Assembly: GCF_964656455.1 (NCBI RefSeq) | Contig: NC_135714.1 | Location: 62,025,850 to 62,089,849, forward strand | DNA: 64,000 nucleotides | DNA from: Halichoerus grypus | Lineage: Eukaryota > Chordata > Mammalia > Carnivora > Phocidae | Direction of reading: 5' to 3' | Part shown: piece by piece, positions 23,071 through 34,940 of the stretch | Layout: each line of letters opens with the position of its first letter | How positions within the stretch are numbered: position 1 is the first letter of the stretch | The notes under the pieces: generated by a model | Database searches by the model: none | Seen by the model: the letters and a program-made list of their open reading frames with translations, nothing else | What the model was told of the DNA's origin: nothing | Position numbers and translations under genes: made by a program

Positions 23071-23465
23071 TTTTGATTCTAGCATTCCTTAAGTAACTTT
23101 TCCTCTTTGGTTTGATAAGATGTCTCCATTTAAGTTAGCAAAACTAAATATATCTTAATCTTTTACTTTTGGAAGATGATGTATTGAAGGCATTGAAGAA
23201 TTAGATTGAGCCACTTCTTAGGTTCCTAATATGTCATTTCAATGTATTTCCTCATGTGTTAGTCAAGAAACACCTTAATCAACTACAAAGTAAACTTGTT
23301 CAGTATACAGTATCTCTGATGCATCTGATTGAGAAATGATGCATTTTCAGTTAAAAGTAAAAACCACAATTTTTATTTTGAACTGTGATATTATTTCTTA
23401 CAAAATACTTGAAATCAGACTGAATTTGTTTAAAGATTGATATTCAAACTATTGTATTTTTATAG

Positions 23466-23537
23466 AATGCATCAGAGATTAAAATAGCAGAAGAAAATGG
23501 AGCTGCATTTGCAGGAGGAATTAATCTAATTCAGAAG
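23466..23537 (+). CDS. MRPL1: MRPL1 coding exon 5 (AFAGG segment)
   Basis: Exactly 24 codons, phase 0 at both ends. Acceptor TTTTATAG ends at 23465 and donor GTACAG starts at 23538. It encodes [18 protein letters not shown] then INLIQK. The AAFAGG-xx-LI segment corresponds to the A-D-x-V-G-G-x-x-L-I motif of bacterial uL1 proteins, at the entry to the second subdomain. The donor GTACAG is weaker than the other donors of this gene. Exons 4 and 5 are both multiples of three, so either could be skipped in frame. Confidence 0.93.
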
Positions 23538-24280
23538 GTACAGTGTTATTTTCATATTCATTAGTTATAGAAATTGTTCTGTTATCTTTGCCATGCATTG
23601 ATTTATTTCATGTGAAACATAACCACTATGCCTATATCTTTTGACAAATGGTTAGTAAAGCTTTGTAGAATAGGGAAAAATTTTCCTACTCTTTTGAGTC
23701 TCAAAATCAAGCTAAGAAAAAACTATCCAGACAGTCTGATATTAATTATGCTTGATTTACATCATGATTTTTTAACCCCTTGCTTCCTATATGTTTGTGA
23801 GAGTTTTTGTGGGTAGACTGGAAAGAGCAATCTGACTCTTTGTGGTTTTGAATGCAAGATTTAAAATGAAATTTAAAAGGTAGTGATATCATGAATATCA
23901 CTGTTCATGTTTTGAAGATCAAATATTTGTTTTGCCTTCTTGGAGTGAAAAGTGTGATTAACTTTACAGATCACAAAGGATAATATCTGACCTCTGTAGT
24001 AATACAATACTTCTGATTACTCTTAACTTTTACTCTCCAACCACTTCGGAGTGGCATAGGCTCAGCATGAGGTACCAAGTGGTTATGTAGCCTGTGTTAA
24101 GAAAGTAGCAAAGAATTTGTGGAGCTGGTTTGCAATCAGAACAGTGTTTTTTTTGTTTTGTTTTGTTTTGTTTTTTAAGAGGGAAGAAGCAGCATGTCTG
24201 TTGAATTTTGGGCGTTATTTCTGAAAATACAAATTTCTAAAGTGTTCTAAATTTGTTTATAGAATACCTTTTTGTTTTTA

Positions 24281-24484
24281 TTTTTTATTTATTTATTTTT
24301 TTAAAGATTTTATTTATTTGACAGAGAGACATAGCTAGAGAGGGAACACAAGCAGGGGGAGTGGGAGAGGGAGAAGCAGGCTCCCAGCTGAGCAGGGAGC
24401 CTGATGCGGGGCTCGATCCCAGGACCCTGGGATCATGACCTGAGCCGAAGGCAGACGCTGAACGACTGAGCCACCCAGGCGCCC
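24281..24484 (-). mobile_element. SINEC copy, antisense
   Basis: TSD ACCTTTTTGTTTTTA, 15 bp, at 24266-24280 and 24485-24499. Confidence 0.95.
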
Positions 24485-25298
24485 ACCTTTTTGTTTTTAG
24501 AACAGGAGAAAGTGATTTGAAAATTTCTCTTTGCTCCATATCCAGATTTTGATTTGGGGAAAGTTTGCACTGGGCCCTTCCTTTGGGATGTACAAGAGTG
24601 TTTGTAGTGTGTTTTTTTCCACCCCAATAGTACTCTAAATGTGGTGGGGATTCTGGATTTTTAAGGAGAGTCTCCAGAATGATTTTTGGGAGTAGCACTG
24701 GTGGCAAATACGAAGAGATTATGCTTTCATGCAGACTCTGGGTCAAAGTCAGAGGGTGGTATCCAGTTGTTTCTGATGTATCATAAGCTTTAATTTAATA
24801 AAATTATTAAAATTCTTTTAATTTTTAAAAAATAAGCAATACCACAGATTCTTTGGAATTAGAGAATAGAGCTTAGTTTCTGGAGTCAGAGAACTAACTA
24901 TTCTTATTAAATCAGTGTACCGCCTTCCATCTGTTTGTTTTTTTTTTTCCTGAAAGCATAAGAGTGTCTTGTAGAACTGTCAAAACAACAATAGAGTTTA
25001 AATGAAGTTAAATGTTAAGCAAGAAATTACTTCTCAAGAAAGAAATGGTAAGGGAGCAGAAAGTCTTCTGTAGAATTAAGTTTATTAAATAAAACATATT
25101 TGAAAAAGTAACCCAAATAAGGAAACCAAGTATATTTTGAAATTATTTGGTAAATAAGATGTTACAGTACAGAATTTCTCTTTAAGGGTGCCAGTGGTGA
25201 TTGATTACTAGAGGGAAAATGCCAGTTGTATAAGGCATCACTAGCATATTCTTGCAAGTTACTCCATGGAGTCTTTCAAAGCTTATCCATGTTATTTT

Positions 25299-25480
25299 AT
25301 TTTTTTAAATTTTCTAAAGATTCATTTTTTTTTACCTGAGAGAGAGACAGAGTGCACACACAAATGGGGGGAGGGGCAGAGGGAGAGGAAGAATCCTTAA
25401 GCAGAGTCTGTCCGAGCTCAAGACCTGAGCCAAAACCAAGAGTCAGCCGCCCAACCGACTGAGCCACCCAAGCGCCCCTC
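25299..25480 (-). mobile_element. SINEC copy, antisense, degenerate
   Basis: TSD ATCCATGTTATTTT at 25285-25298 and 25481-25494. The body is shortened: the CCCAGGACCCTGAGATCATG segment is partly lost. Confidence 0.92.
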
Positions 25481-25954
25481 ATCCATGTTATTTTTAGAAG
25501 CTATTCAGATTATGAAATAATTTCAAGACACTTTTGGTAAATAGTATCATGGCTGTGATTTTTTTTTTTTTACACATTTCTGTATTTTTTAGTTACGTTA
25601 AATACTATTTTACTTAGCACTTATAGAAGGTAAATGTAGGGTAAATTTACTGAACTAATAGTCATTTCTTAAGTTAGGCCTTTAATAAATTCATGTTGTT
25701 TCAGAACTTCAATTTTACTTGTCTCTAAAGCATGGTTTTCATTTATATGGTTTTGTATTATTCCAAGAGGTGATCTTAAGGTTAACTTTAACATAACTTT
25801 TAAACAGTTTTAAATTTAAAGGAGCGTGTCATAAAATCTGTATTGAAAGGTCTTAGAGTAGAAATTTCACACACAGTTCTTTGACGTTTCAAAATTACCT
25901 CTGTTTTCATATTTCTATGAATAAGAGCCATTGCATATGTTTGAAATCTGGATC

Positions 25955-26135
25955 TGCTCTTTATAAGTGCACAGACTGACTAATCTGTCCTAAGCCCTCA
26001 GTTTCCTGATCTGGGATGTGTGGTCAATATTAGTACTGGCCTCATAGGGTTATTACAAAGACTGGATGAACTAAATCATTTGACATGTTCAGCAGATTGC
26101 TTGGTACATGTGGTAAGTGCTCATTTAATGCAAGT
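25955..26135 (+). repeat. MIR copy, sense
   Basis: CTCAGTTTCCTGATCTGGGA, TAGTACTGGCCTCATAGGGTTATTACAAAGACTGGATGAA and GTGGTAAGTGCTCATTTAATG are MIR landmarks. Confidence 0.7.
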
Positions 26136-27149
26136 TGTTACCATTAAGGGGACCACAGTAAGTTATTTAGGGAGTAAAGAATTTGGAAAAATAAGAATAA
26201 TAACAGGAAGGTAAAATTCCAGAATCACTGCTTAATTTTGCCATGGTACAAGATTTTAGGGTTCACTGTGTAACCCCAAACCATGTCTTTGAATGACATA
26301 TTATGGTAATATTATATGCAAAAAGAATCTGGTAAAATATTTGTTGTCCAAGCGGTATTATTCTAAAAAGTTGCTTTTTTGTAATCAACTAAATGTTTTT
26401 GTAATCATTTTGTAATCAACTAAATGTTTAAATGGAGTATATTGTAGTAGTCTAATAATTATTTCGGATGCTTGCCTGAATTAATTAAAACTGTCTTTTA
26501 AAAATTGGATATTATTCTTTTTGCTATTAAAATGGAATTAGAGTGTGGATAAATAAATTATAAATGAATTTGTCTTTGACCATCCCATTCCTCTTTTATT
26601 TTTAGTTATTGGAGGCAAATAGAATTTTAGTTTCAGTTCTTTGTGAAAATAATTATAGATTAGTTCTCTTGATGCTCTAAATTTAGGACAGCAGTGTGGT
26701 TGCTAGTGATTTGGTTGCTAGTGATTTGAGTATTATTAATTTAACATATGATATATTGCAAAATTTTCAGCATTGTTTCTTCAGTTTTAATGGACATATG
26801 AATTCAACTTTGTAGGATTATCTGAGCCATGTATACACATCAGTGCTATCTTCTAGCTGATTACACCTTTGCCTAGCATAACCCCACAGAAGAATTAAAC
26901 CCAGTAAATGGGTTTTTGTTTTGTTTTGTTTTAAAGGATGTGGCTATTTTTAAAAGAGAACATCAGAAAATGTTTTGGTTCTAACGGTTTTCATAATTGG
27001 TAAATGTGTTTGTAGGATCTTTGAAGGAAAGAATTGTGCTTAATGTCTGTTTTCTAAATTATAAGGGAAATTACAACATTATACTTTATTTTCAGAAGGA
27101 TAAAGCTTTTCATATAATCTAAGGTTATCTTTTTTCCCCTGATTTTCAG

Positions 27150-27261
27150 ATTTTGGATGATGAAATTCAATCAGACTTTTATGTAGCTGTTCCAGAAATA
27201 ATGCCCGAGCTTAATCCATTAAAGAAAAAGCTGAAAAAAAGATTTCCAAAACTAACTCGAA
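27150..27261 (+). CDS. MRPL1: MRPL1 coding exon 6
   Basis: 112 bp: 37 codons plus one base of an Asn codon completed by exon 7. The acceptor is TTTTTTCCCCTGATTTTCAG ending at 27149; the donor is GTAAGG at 27262. It encodes [20 protein letters not shown] followed by a very basic helix ([14 protein letters not shown]). In bacterial uL1 the matching position, FDxxIATPDMM, precedes a GPRGLMPNPK loop; here the loop is replaced by the basic segment, as in mammalian MRPL1. The second residue, Leu, is Trp in human by memory. Confidence 0.95.
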
Positions 27262-27599
27262 GTAAGGGAGAATTCTTTTTACTATTTTTATATGCTGTCA
27301 ACAACTTTCTAATATGTATGTTTAGTTATAAAACAAAACTGCTAATATATATGTAGAGTAAATAATACGTTCTGGTATTTGGATTTCGTGTTGCGTAAGA
27401 ACATGTGGATTTGATTTTTTTTTTTCTTTTGGCATTAATATTGGTAATCTAATAATTTGAAAACCTAGTTACTTTATGATACCAGTTCTTTAAATTTAGG
27501 CCATATTCAGGTTTGAAATTAATGACACATATTACCCATCAGGTATGTTATCATACTGTTTTATACTTATTTATCAATATAATATGTATGCTTATTTAT

Positions 27600-27712
27600 G
27601 TCAGCATTCAACATATATATTTATATATTATATATATACACACGTTTATATACACATATATACATATATATGTATATGTATATATATGTATATATGTGTA
27701 TATAAATGCTTA
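27600..27712. repeat. TA/TATG-rich microsatellite
   Basis: About 110 bp of alternating purine and pyrimidine (TATATA, TACACA, TATGTA). It starts some 340 bp after the exon 6 donor. Confidence 0.9.
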
Positions 27713-27942
27713 CTGTGTACGTGGCTCTGTAGATATTTCCTTAAGGAACTTTCCCCTTATGGATATTTCCCCCTTACGAAATCTAGTAGGAGGTAATGTT
27801 GCTACATAAATAGCCATAGTGTTAAGTATTATATGATAAATTCACAGGATGCCAAAGGTGTTTAGTAGAGGAGGATTTCACACATTGTTGGGGAAATCAG
27901 AGAAGGCATGCTGAAGGAGATAACATTTAAACTGTAACTTGA

Positions 27943-28280
27943 GGGGCACCTGGCTGGCTCAGTCAGTAGAGCGTGAGACTCTTGACCTGGGGGTTGTGAG
28001 TTCAAGCCCTACGATGGGTATAGAGATTACTTAAAAATAAAAATAAAAAAATTTTTTTTTAAAAGATTTTATTTATTTATTTAATTGACAGAGAGAGACA
28101 GCGAGAGAGGGAACACAAGCAGAGGGAGTGGGAGAGGGAGAAGCGGGCTTCCTGCCGAGCAGGAAGCCCAATGTGGGGCTCGATCCCATGACCCTGGGAT
28201 CATGACCTGAGCTGCAGGCAGTCGCTCAACCAACTGAGCCACCCAGGCACCCCTAAAAATAAAATCTTAGAAAAGAAAAT
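27943..28280 (+). mobile_element. Short tRNA-like SINE, sense, interrupted by another SINE
   Basis: GGGCACCTGGCTGGCTCAG, AGTAGAGCGTGAGACTCTTGA, then AGTTCAAGCCCTACGATGG: the older tRNA-like SINE. Flanked by AAACTGTAACTTGA at 27929-27942 and 28281-28294. Its A-rich tail received the SINE at 28043-28253. Confidence 0.92.
28043..28253 (-). mobile_element. SINEC copy, antisense, nested in a SINE tail
   Basis: TSD TAAAAATAAAA at 28032-28042 and 28254-28264. Antisense body and head GAGCCACCCAGGCACCCC. Confidence 0.93.
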
Positions 28281-28294
28281 AAACTGTAACTTGA

Positions 28295-28406
28295 AAGGGG
28301 TGCGTGGCTGGCTCAGTTGATAGAGCATGTGACTCTTGATCTCAGGGTTGTGAATTGAAGCCCCACGTTGGGTATGGAGCCTACTTAAACAAACAAACAA
28401 ACATAA
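28295..28406 (+). mobile_element. Short tRNA-like SINE, sense, stacked on the previous one
   Basis: GGGGTGCGTGGCTGGCTCAG, GATAGAGCATGTGACTCTTG and a (CAAA)n tail. A third copy of the flanking repeat, AAACTGTACCTTGA, follows at 28407-28420. Confidence 0.92.
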
Positions 28407-28691
28407 AAACTGTACCTTGAATAATTGGATGAATGGATTAAGGGTGGTATTATTTTATATAGAAGGAATCTATTAATGATATACATTGAAGTAAGTAGGA
28501 TATTATAGGCCATGTACAAAAACTATCAGTTAATTCTCTTTGGCTTGTAGTGAATGGTACCCCTACATTGAAATGAAAGAAAATAATGGGAATCATATTG
28601 GAAGATGGATACCATATTGAGAAAAATCTTGAATAAGATCCTAAGAAGCTTGGACTTTTATTCTGTTTTTAGCAGGAATCTCTTAGAAGTT

Positions 28692-28899
28692 CTTATTATT
28701 TATTTATTTTTTAGTTTTTAGTTTTTTAAAGATTTTATTTATTTGAGAGAGAGAGCACAAGCAGGGTGAACGGCAGAGGGAGAGAGAAGCAGACTCCCTG
28801 CTGAGCAGGGAACCTGACGTGGGGCTCGATCCCAGGACCCCGGGATCATGACCTGAACCAAAGGCAGCTGCTTAACTGACTGAACCACCCAGGTGCCCC
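28692..28899 (-). mobile_element. SINEC copy, antisense
   Basis: TSD TCTTAGAAGTT at 28681-28691 and 28900-28910. Confidence 0.93.
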
Positions 28900-28910
28900 T
28901 CTTAGAAGTT

Positions 28911-31490
28911 TTTAAAATGGGGAGTTCCTTAGAGCTTTAATCTAGAGAGAATTTATAAGATGTATTGGCATTAATCAAAACTAGAAGTTGGGAGACCAGT
29001 TTAAGTGCAATTGCCAGAGACTAATAAAGGTATTATTTAAACTAAAGTCTTCATAATGAGACTGTAGTAAGGCGATTAATGTCAAAGACACTAGGTCTTT
29101 GTGCTACAGTTAGCAATGGACAGGTTGAGGGAGAGAGAGGTGGGGAGTCATATGATGCTGAGATTTTGAAGCCTAGGGATCTCCTAATAAGTTGATATTA
29201 ATGGAAACAGGTAATAGATTAGGGAGGAGTATTAAGTTCATTTGCTGACATAGTTTGTTTTGGGTGTGCTGAATTTGGGGTAAATTTTGTAGTATAAACA
29301 GAACAAGTATTTCAAATTGTTTTAGTAGATTCGTGTTCAAATTTTAATTCAAGTTGAACTAATTCATCAAACATGATAGCCACTAATAACCTGAATTATA
29401 GATCGTGTTCGGTACTTTAAGCAAATTTAAATGTCCTCTCCGATTCTTTTATTGTTGTAGAATTTTATTTGTTTGTTTTTGGTAACCTGCACTGAATAAC
29501 ACATCCTTATTAGATATCTGACTGAGGTTTGGTACGTTTTGTTAGGGATATCCATTATGGGAGTATCTGTTGTCATGGAATCAGACTTATATTCTTTCCT
29601 AAGTAAAACCTGAAACTGAACATTATTTTAAAAATTTAAACCAGAATTACAGTTGAATTTGATGAAAATATTTTTCATAATTTTTTTTGCTTCTAATTAA
29701 ATTCAAGCTCACTAAAACCAAACAATACTGAATATAGTCAATTAAAAGTGAAACTGAATACCAAATATATCAGTATCCTGTCATCTCCTTGCTTTACACA
29801 GTGAAATGATTTTTCATAGAAATTAACTTTGTCACCTTTGCTACTTTTCCATTCTCTAAATAATCCTTTTGGCCTCAATTTTCTTTATTCTTTAGCCTTG
29901 AGTTATTTTTATTACTGTTTTCATCATAAAACTTGAGACTATTTTTTAGCCTGAAAGGTTTTCAAATAATTTATTTCTTTATCTCAAATAAGAAAACTGT
30001 CCCTTTAAAATGTTTGTTTTTTTAATTGACTTTCCTTTATTTACACTTTCATAATGAGTCATAGCTTCCGTATACCATGGTCAAGTTTCCTAGGTATGTA
30101 GTCCCCCCGCTTCCATTTGCTTTAACAAAGCATGAAGAAATAGACCTTTCTCCTTCTCTAACATTGTCTTTTCACCCCCCGCCCACCCCCGCCCCAGGAT
30201 CTGTTTAACAGCACTGGCAAAACATTTGTGTTCTTTAAACATGAAGACAAACGATTAACCTGTCAAAAATGTTAAAACAGAATACACCAGATGTGCATTA
30301 GAACAAATGAGGCTTGTATTATGCATTTTCAGAGCTTATTCCGATTTTTGTTTAGGAACATTTGATTCCCCTTATATCCAACAAAGACTTTAGGGTAAAA
30401 TAGAAACTACATTTTGAGCAAATGGATGAAATTAAAAAACAAACAAACAAGCCCCTGCAGCTGAGCTCATTAGTTTCCCATTTTGTCTTACATTTTGTTT
30501 TACTAATGGGAGTGGGTGTAACTGTCTTGGCTGGATTGAGTGTGCACATTTTGCAGCATGTTTAATGCTGCATTTTTATTCATTTTATTTTAATTGCTTA
30601 CGTAACTGTAGGCAAGTTCTCTATTTTTCAAATGCACATTTGGCTTCTTTTTCTAGTATTATTTCTTTTTTATTTTTTAAAAGCATTTAAAACTTGCTTT
30701 TTAAATTTCTTGGAAGAAATTGGGCTTCATTTTGCTTATCAACTAGCTTTTTTTCTTCCAATGTAAGTGCACTCTGAAATTCTTTCATCTTTAATATAGA
30801 TATGTTTTATTGATAAATTGGATTTTTAAATTGCTAACCTATCTTTTAGCACTTACTAAACAAAAAATACGAGTATGAAAAATATCTTGACTTAATGGAA
30901 TTAGTTTTTTATTATATATATTAACCCATGAATGGGTATTACGGCATATATGGAGAAAGTTGAATTCTTTTAAACCATGCTAAGTTATCGGCAGGTAGGT
31001 GGAAAAGGGACATGATTAGGAAATTGGACTCACTAATGTGTATTCCTCTTAACGCATAGAATTGAACATCAGGGCTCCAGTTGGAGTCTTGTCAAAAGGA
31101 TGTGGTAGCAGTCTTGCCCAAAGAGTATCCATATCTACTGAGTAGGACACCGCTTTCTGTATGGAAGTTGGTGTTGTTAATCATATTTGAGACTAGTGGA
31201 TGTGAACTTACTGAAACCTAATGTGAAATGTTTTTAATTCATAGATTGACATTCTGTACTTAAAGAGTATTGGTTGCATTATTGAAATAATTAGAACTCT
31301 TTGGTTATATAAAGAAACATACTAATACATAGAGAATTTTTGCACAGTAATGAATTTGAAATTTTCCAAATTTCCCCCCTCATGTATTAGTTTAAAAACT
31401 ATGTGTGAAAGACTCCAATGATTATTATGAATAATTATAATTATTAGAGATGAATTATTGATATATTACAGCTGGTTCTATTATTCTTTC
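28911..31490. other. Intronic stretch without recognisable element
   Basis: 2.6 kb of unique-looking AT-rich sequence inside intron 6. A C-rich tract (CACCCCCCGCCCACCCCCGCCCC) lies at 30172-30197. No splice-bounded ORF stands out. Confidence 0.5.
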
Positions 31491-31494
31491 CTTC

Positions 31495-31730
31495 ATTTCC
31501 TTTACTCTAGCTATAGTGGCCTCCTTGTGCTTTCTCACACACATTAAGTGTTCTTCCTTCTCTGATCTTTGGACTTATTGTCCCATCTGTCTGTAATGCT
31601 CGTTGCTTATTAGCTTGGTTCACTTCCTCATTCAAGTATCACCTAGACAGAGTGGCCTTCCATAACTATACTATATAAATTATTATTCCCCACGCTCCCT
31701 TATCACTGTATTTTTCATTGTTGCGATTTT
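31495..31730 (+). repeat. L2-like fragment, sense
   Basis: CTATAGTGGCCTCCTTGTGCTTTC, TCCCATCTGTCTGTAATGCTCG, CACTTCCTCATTCAAGTATCACC and CAGAGTGGCCTTCC are well kept L2 3' phrases. Confidence 0.75.
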
Positions 31731-32948
31731 TTATACTTTTTAGGACTTAACATGCTTAGCATCTTACTCTGGCAACCACCATATTGTTCTCGGTACTTAT
31801 AGCTCGTTTTTGCCTTTTTGTGTGTTTGTTTGTTTTGTTTTTTAGATTACATATATAAGTGAAATCATATGGTATTTTCCTTTCTCTGACTTATTTCACT
31901 TAGCATAATACCCCCTGGGTCCATCCATGTTGTCACAAATGGCAAGGTCTCATACTTGTTTATGGCAGAGTAACATTCCATTGTATATATATACCACACC
32001 TTTTTTATCCATTCATCTATTGATGGACATTTGGGTTGCTTCTATATCTTGGCTATTGTAAATAATGCTGCAGTAAACAAAGGAGTGCATATATAAATTT
32101 TTTTGAATTAATGTTTTTATTTTCTTTGGGTAAATACCTGGCAGTGGAATGAATTACTGGATTGTATGGTATTTCTATCTTTAATTTTTTGAGGAACCTC
32201 CATACTGTTTTACACAGTGGCTGCACCAATTCACATTCCTACCAACAGTGTACAAGGGTTCCTTTTTCACCACATCCTCACCAGCGCTTGTTATGTCCTG
32301 TGTTTTTGATACTAGCCATTCTGGCCAGGTGTAAGGTGATGTCTCATTGTGGTTTTGATTTTCATTTCCCTATGATTAGTGATGTTGAGCATCTTTTCAT
32401 GTGTCTTTTGGCCCTCTGCATGTGTTTTTTATAAAAATGTCTATTCAGATCCTGTGCCCATTTTTAATTGGATTGTTTTTCTGGTGTTGAGTTGTGTAAG
32501 TTCTTTATATATTTTGGCTATTAACCCACTATCTGATATATCATTTGTACATATCTTCTCCCACTCAGTAGGTTGCCTTTTCATTTTGTTGATGATTTTC
32601 TTCACTGTGCAAAAGCTTTTTATTGTTTTAGTGTAGTCCCATTAGATTATTTTTGCTTTTGTTTCCCTTGCCTGACGAGACATATCTAGAAAAATGTTGC
32701 TAAGGTTGATGTCAGAGATTACTGCCTATGTTTTCTTCTGGAGTTTTATGGTTTTAGGTCCCACATTTAGGTCTTTAACCCATTTTGAGTTTATTTTTGT
32801 GTATGGTGTAAGAGTGGTCCAGTTTCATTCCCTTGCATGTAGCTGTCCACTTTTCCCAGCACTATTTATTAAAGAGATTGTCTTTTCTGCATTGTATATT
32901 CTTGGCCCCTTTCTCGATTAATTGACCATGTAAGTGTAGGTTTATTTC

Positions 32949-34156
32949 CTTCTTTTTTTTTTGGATCTTTAAAATCTCCTTTTTATTTATTTATTTTTCC
33001 ATTTTCAAGATATGCTTTTATTTCTATGCATTTTTTTATTATGTTAATCACCATACATTACATCATTAGTTTTTGATGTAGGGTTCCATGATTCATTGTT
33101 TGCATATAACTCCCAGTACTCCATTCAGTATGTGCCCTCTTTAATACCCATCACCAGGCTAACCCATGCCCCCACCCCCTCCCCTCTAGAGCCCTCAGTT
33201 TGTTTCTCAGAGTCCATAGTCTCTCATGGTTCATCTACCCCTCCGATTTCCCCCCCTTCATTTTTCCCTTCCTACTATCTTCTTTTTTATAACATACAAT
33301 GTATTATTTGTTTCAGAGGTACAGGTCTGTGATTCATCACTCTTACACAATTAACAGCACTCACCATAGCACATACCCTCCCCAATATCTATCACCCAGC
33401 CACCCCATCCCTCCCACCCCCCACCACTCCAGCAACCCTCAGTTTGTTTCCTGAGATTAAGAATTCCTCATATCAGTGAGATCATATGATACATGTCTTT
33501 CTCTGATTGACTTATTTCGCTCAGCGTAATACCCTCCAGTTCCATCCACACCATTGCAAATGGCAAGATTTCATTCCTTTTAATGGCTGCATAATATTCC
33601 ATTGTATATATATACCACATCTTCTTTATCCATTCGTCTGCCGATGGACATCTTGGCTCTTTCCACAGTTTGGCTATTGTGGACATTGCTGCTGTAAACA
33701 CTGGGGTGCACATACCCCTTTGGATTCCTACATTTGTATCTTTGGGATAAATCTCCAGTAGTGCCATTGCTGGGTTGTATGGTAGCTCTATTTTCAACTT
33801 TTTGAGAACCTCCATATTATTTTCCAGAGTGGTTGCACCAGCTTGCATTCCCACCAACAGTGTAGGAGGGTTCCCCTTTCTCCGCATCCCCGCCAACATC
33901 TGTTGTTTCCTGACTTGTTAATTTTAGCCATTTCCCCTGCTGTCTATCTTCCTGAATATTGCCTCGGATTCACTTCTCCGCACGTCCTACCTTCCAGAAA
34001 GCGGTCCCTTGTCTGTTCAGAGAGTTGCTGCTATTATTTTCTTCTATCTCCTGTTGAGTTCGTAGGTGTTCAGAATGGTTTGATCCCTATCTGGCTGAAT
34101 TCCTGGGACCAGACGAAATTTAGGTCTCCTACTCCTCCGCCATCTTGGTCCTCCCC
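32949..34156 (-). mobile_element. Internally deleted young L1, antisense, 5'UTR joined to ORF2 end
   Basis: Flanked by the 16-bp TSD AGTGTAGGTTTATTTC (32933-32948, 34157-34172) without mismatch. On the minus strand it begins with an L1 5' end (GGGGAGGACCAAGATGGCGG), runs 224 bp to 33933, and then jumps to the far end of ORF2 at 33932 (AATGGCTAAAATTAACAAG). The rest is the C-terminal ORF2 part, the 3'UTR, and an extra segment before the final poly(A). ORF1, endonuclease and RT are absent. Because both ends and the TSD are intact, the internal gap most likely existed in the RNA that was inserted. It cannot be autonomous. Confidence 0.9.
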
Positions 34157-34730
34157 AGTGTAGGTTTATTTCTGAGCTGTCTGTCCTGTTCCATTGATCC
34201 ATGTGCCTGTTTTTGTGCCAGTACCATACGTTTCTGATTACTACAGCTTTGTAGTATATCTTGAAATCTGGGATTGTGATATCTCCAGCTGTGTTCTTTT
34301 TTTTTCAAGATTGCTTTGGGTATTCAGGGTCTTTTGTGGTTCCATACACATTTTAGGATTCTTTGTTCTAGTTCTGTGAAAAATGTTGATATTGATAGGT
34401 ATTCTATTCAATCTGTAAATTGCTTTGGGTGGTGTGGACATTTTAACATATTACTTAATTTTAACATAATATTAATTCCTTCAGTACATGAACATGAAGT
34501 ATCTTTCTGTTTGTTTGTGTCATCTTCAGTTTCATCCGCGTTTTATAATTTTCAGTCTTTCACCTCCTTGATCAAATTTATTCCTAGGTATTTTATTCTC
34601 TTTTGGTGCAATTGTAAATGGGATTATTTTCTTAATTTCTCTTTCTGCTACTTCATTGTTAGTATATAGAAATGCAACAGATTTCTTTATATTAATTTTG
34701 TATCCTGTAAGCCTACTGAATTCATTTATT

Positions 34731-34940
34731 TTTTTTAAAGATTTTATTTATTTGAGAGAGGGAGCTAGCATTAGCAGAGGGAGGGGCAAAGGGAGAGAGA
34801 AAAGCAGACTTCCTACAGAGTGCAGAGCCCAATGAAATGAACTTTCATAGTTCATTTATTGAATAGCCCAATCTCCCAGGACCCTGAAGTCATGATAGCT
34901 GAAGTCAGATACTTAACCAACTGAGCCATCCAGGCAACCC
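34731..34940 (-). mobile_element. SINEC copy, antisense, with foreign 39-bp insertion
   Basis: TSD TCATTTATT at 34722-34730 and 34941-34949. The body carries an insertion at 34834-34872 that repeats AGCCCAAT at its end and includes 25 bp also found at 36738. Confidence 0.88.

Larger units (their letters stand above)
21853..23465 (+). other. MRPL1: MRPL1 intron 4
   Basis: A 1.6-kb intron with two antisense SINEs and a 75-bp fragment of an L1 3' end. Otherwise unique-looking and AT-rich. Confidence 0.85.
23538..27149 (+). other. MRPL1: MRPL1 intron 5
   Basis: A 3.6-kb intron with two antisense SINEs (24281-24484, 25299-25480) and a MIR copy near 25960. The stretches 23538-24265, 24500-25284 and 26140-27149 hold only AT-rich unique-looking sequence with two tiny tandem duplications (near 26380 and 26700). 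Confidence 0.85.

Noticed and set aside
24285..24746. 153-codon frame on the minus strand
   Set aside because: More than a third is SINEC sequence and the rest is intron without similarity to a known protein.
26377..26430. Regulatory tandem repeat (TTTTGTAATCAACTAAATG twice)
   Set aside because: A two-copy duplication of about 30 bp; nothing ties it to regulation. The similar doubling of GGTTGCTAGTGATTT at 26698 is equally small.
30172..30200. CpG island or promoter
   Set aside because: Only a short C-rich run with two or three CpGs inside AT-rich intron.
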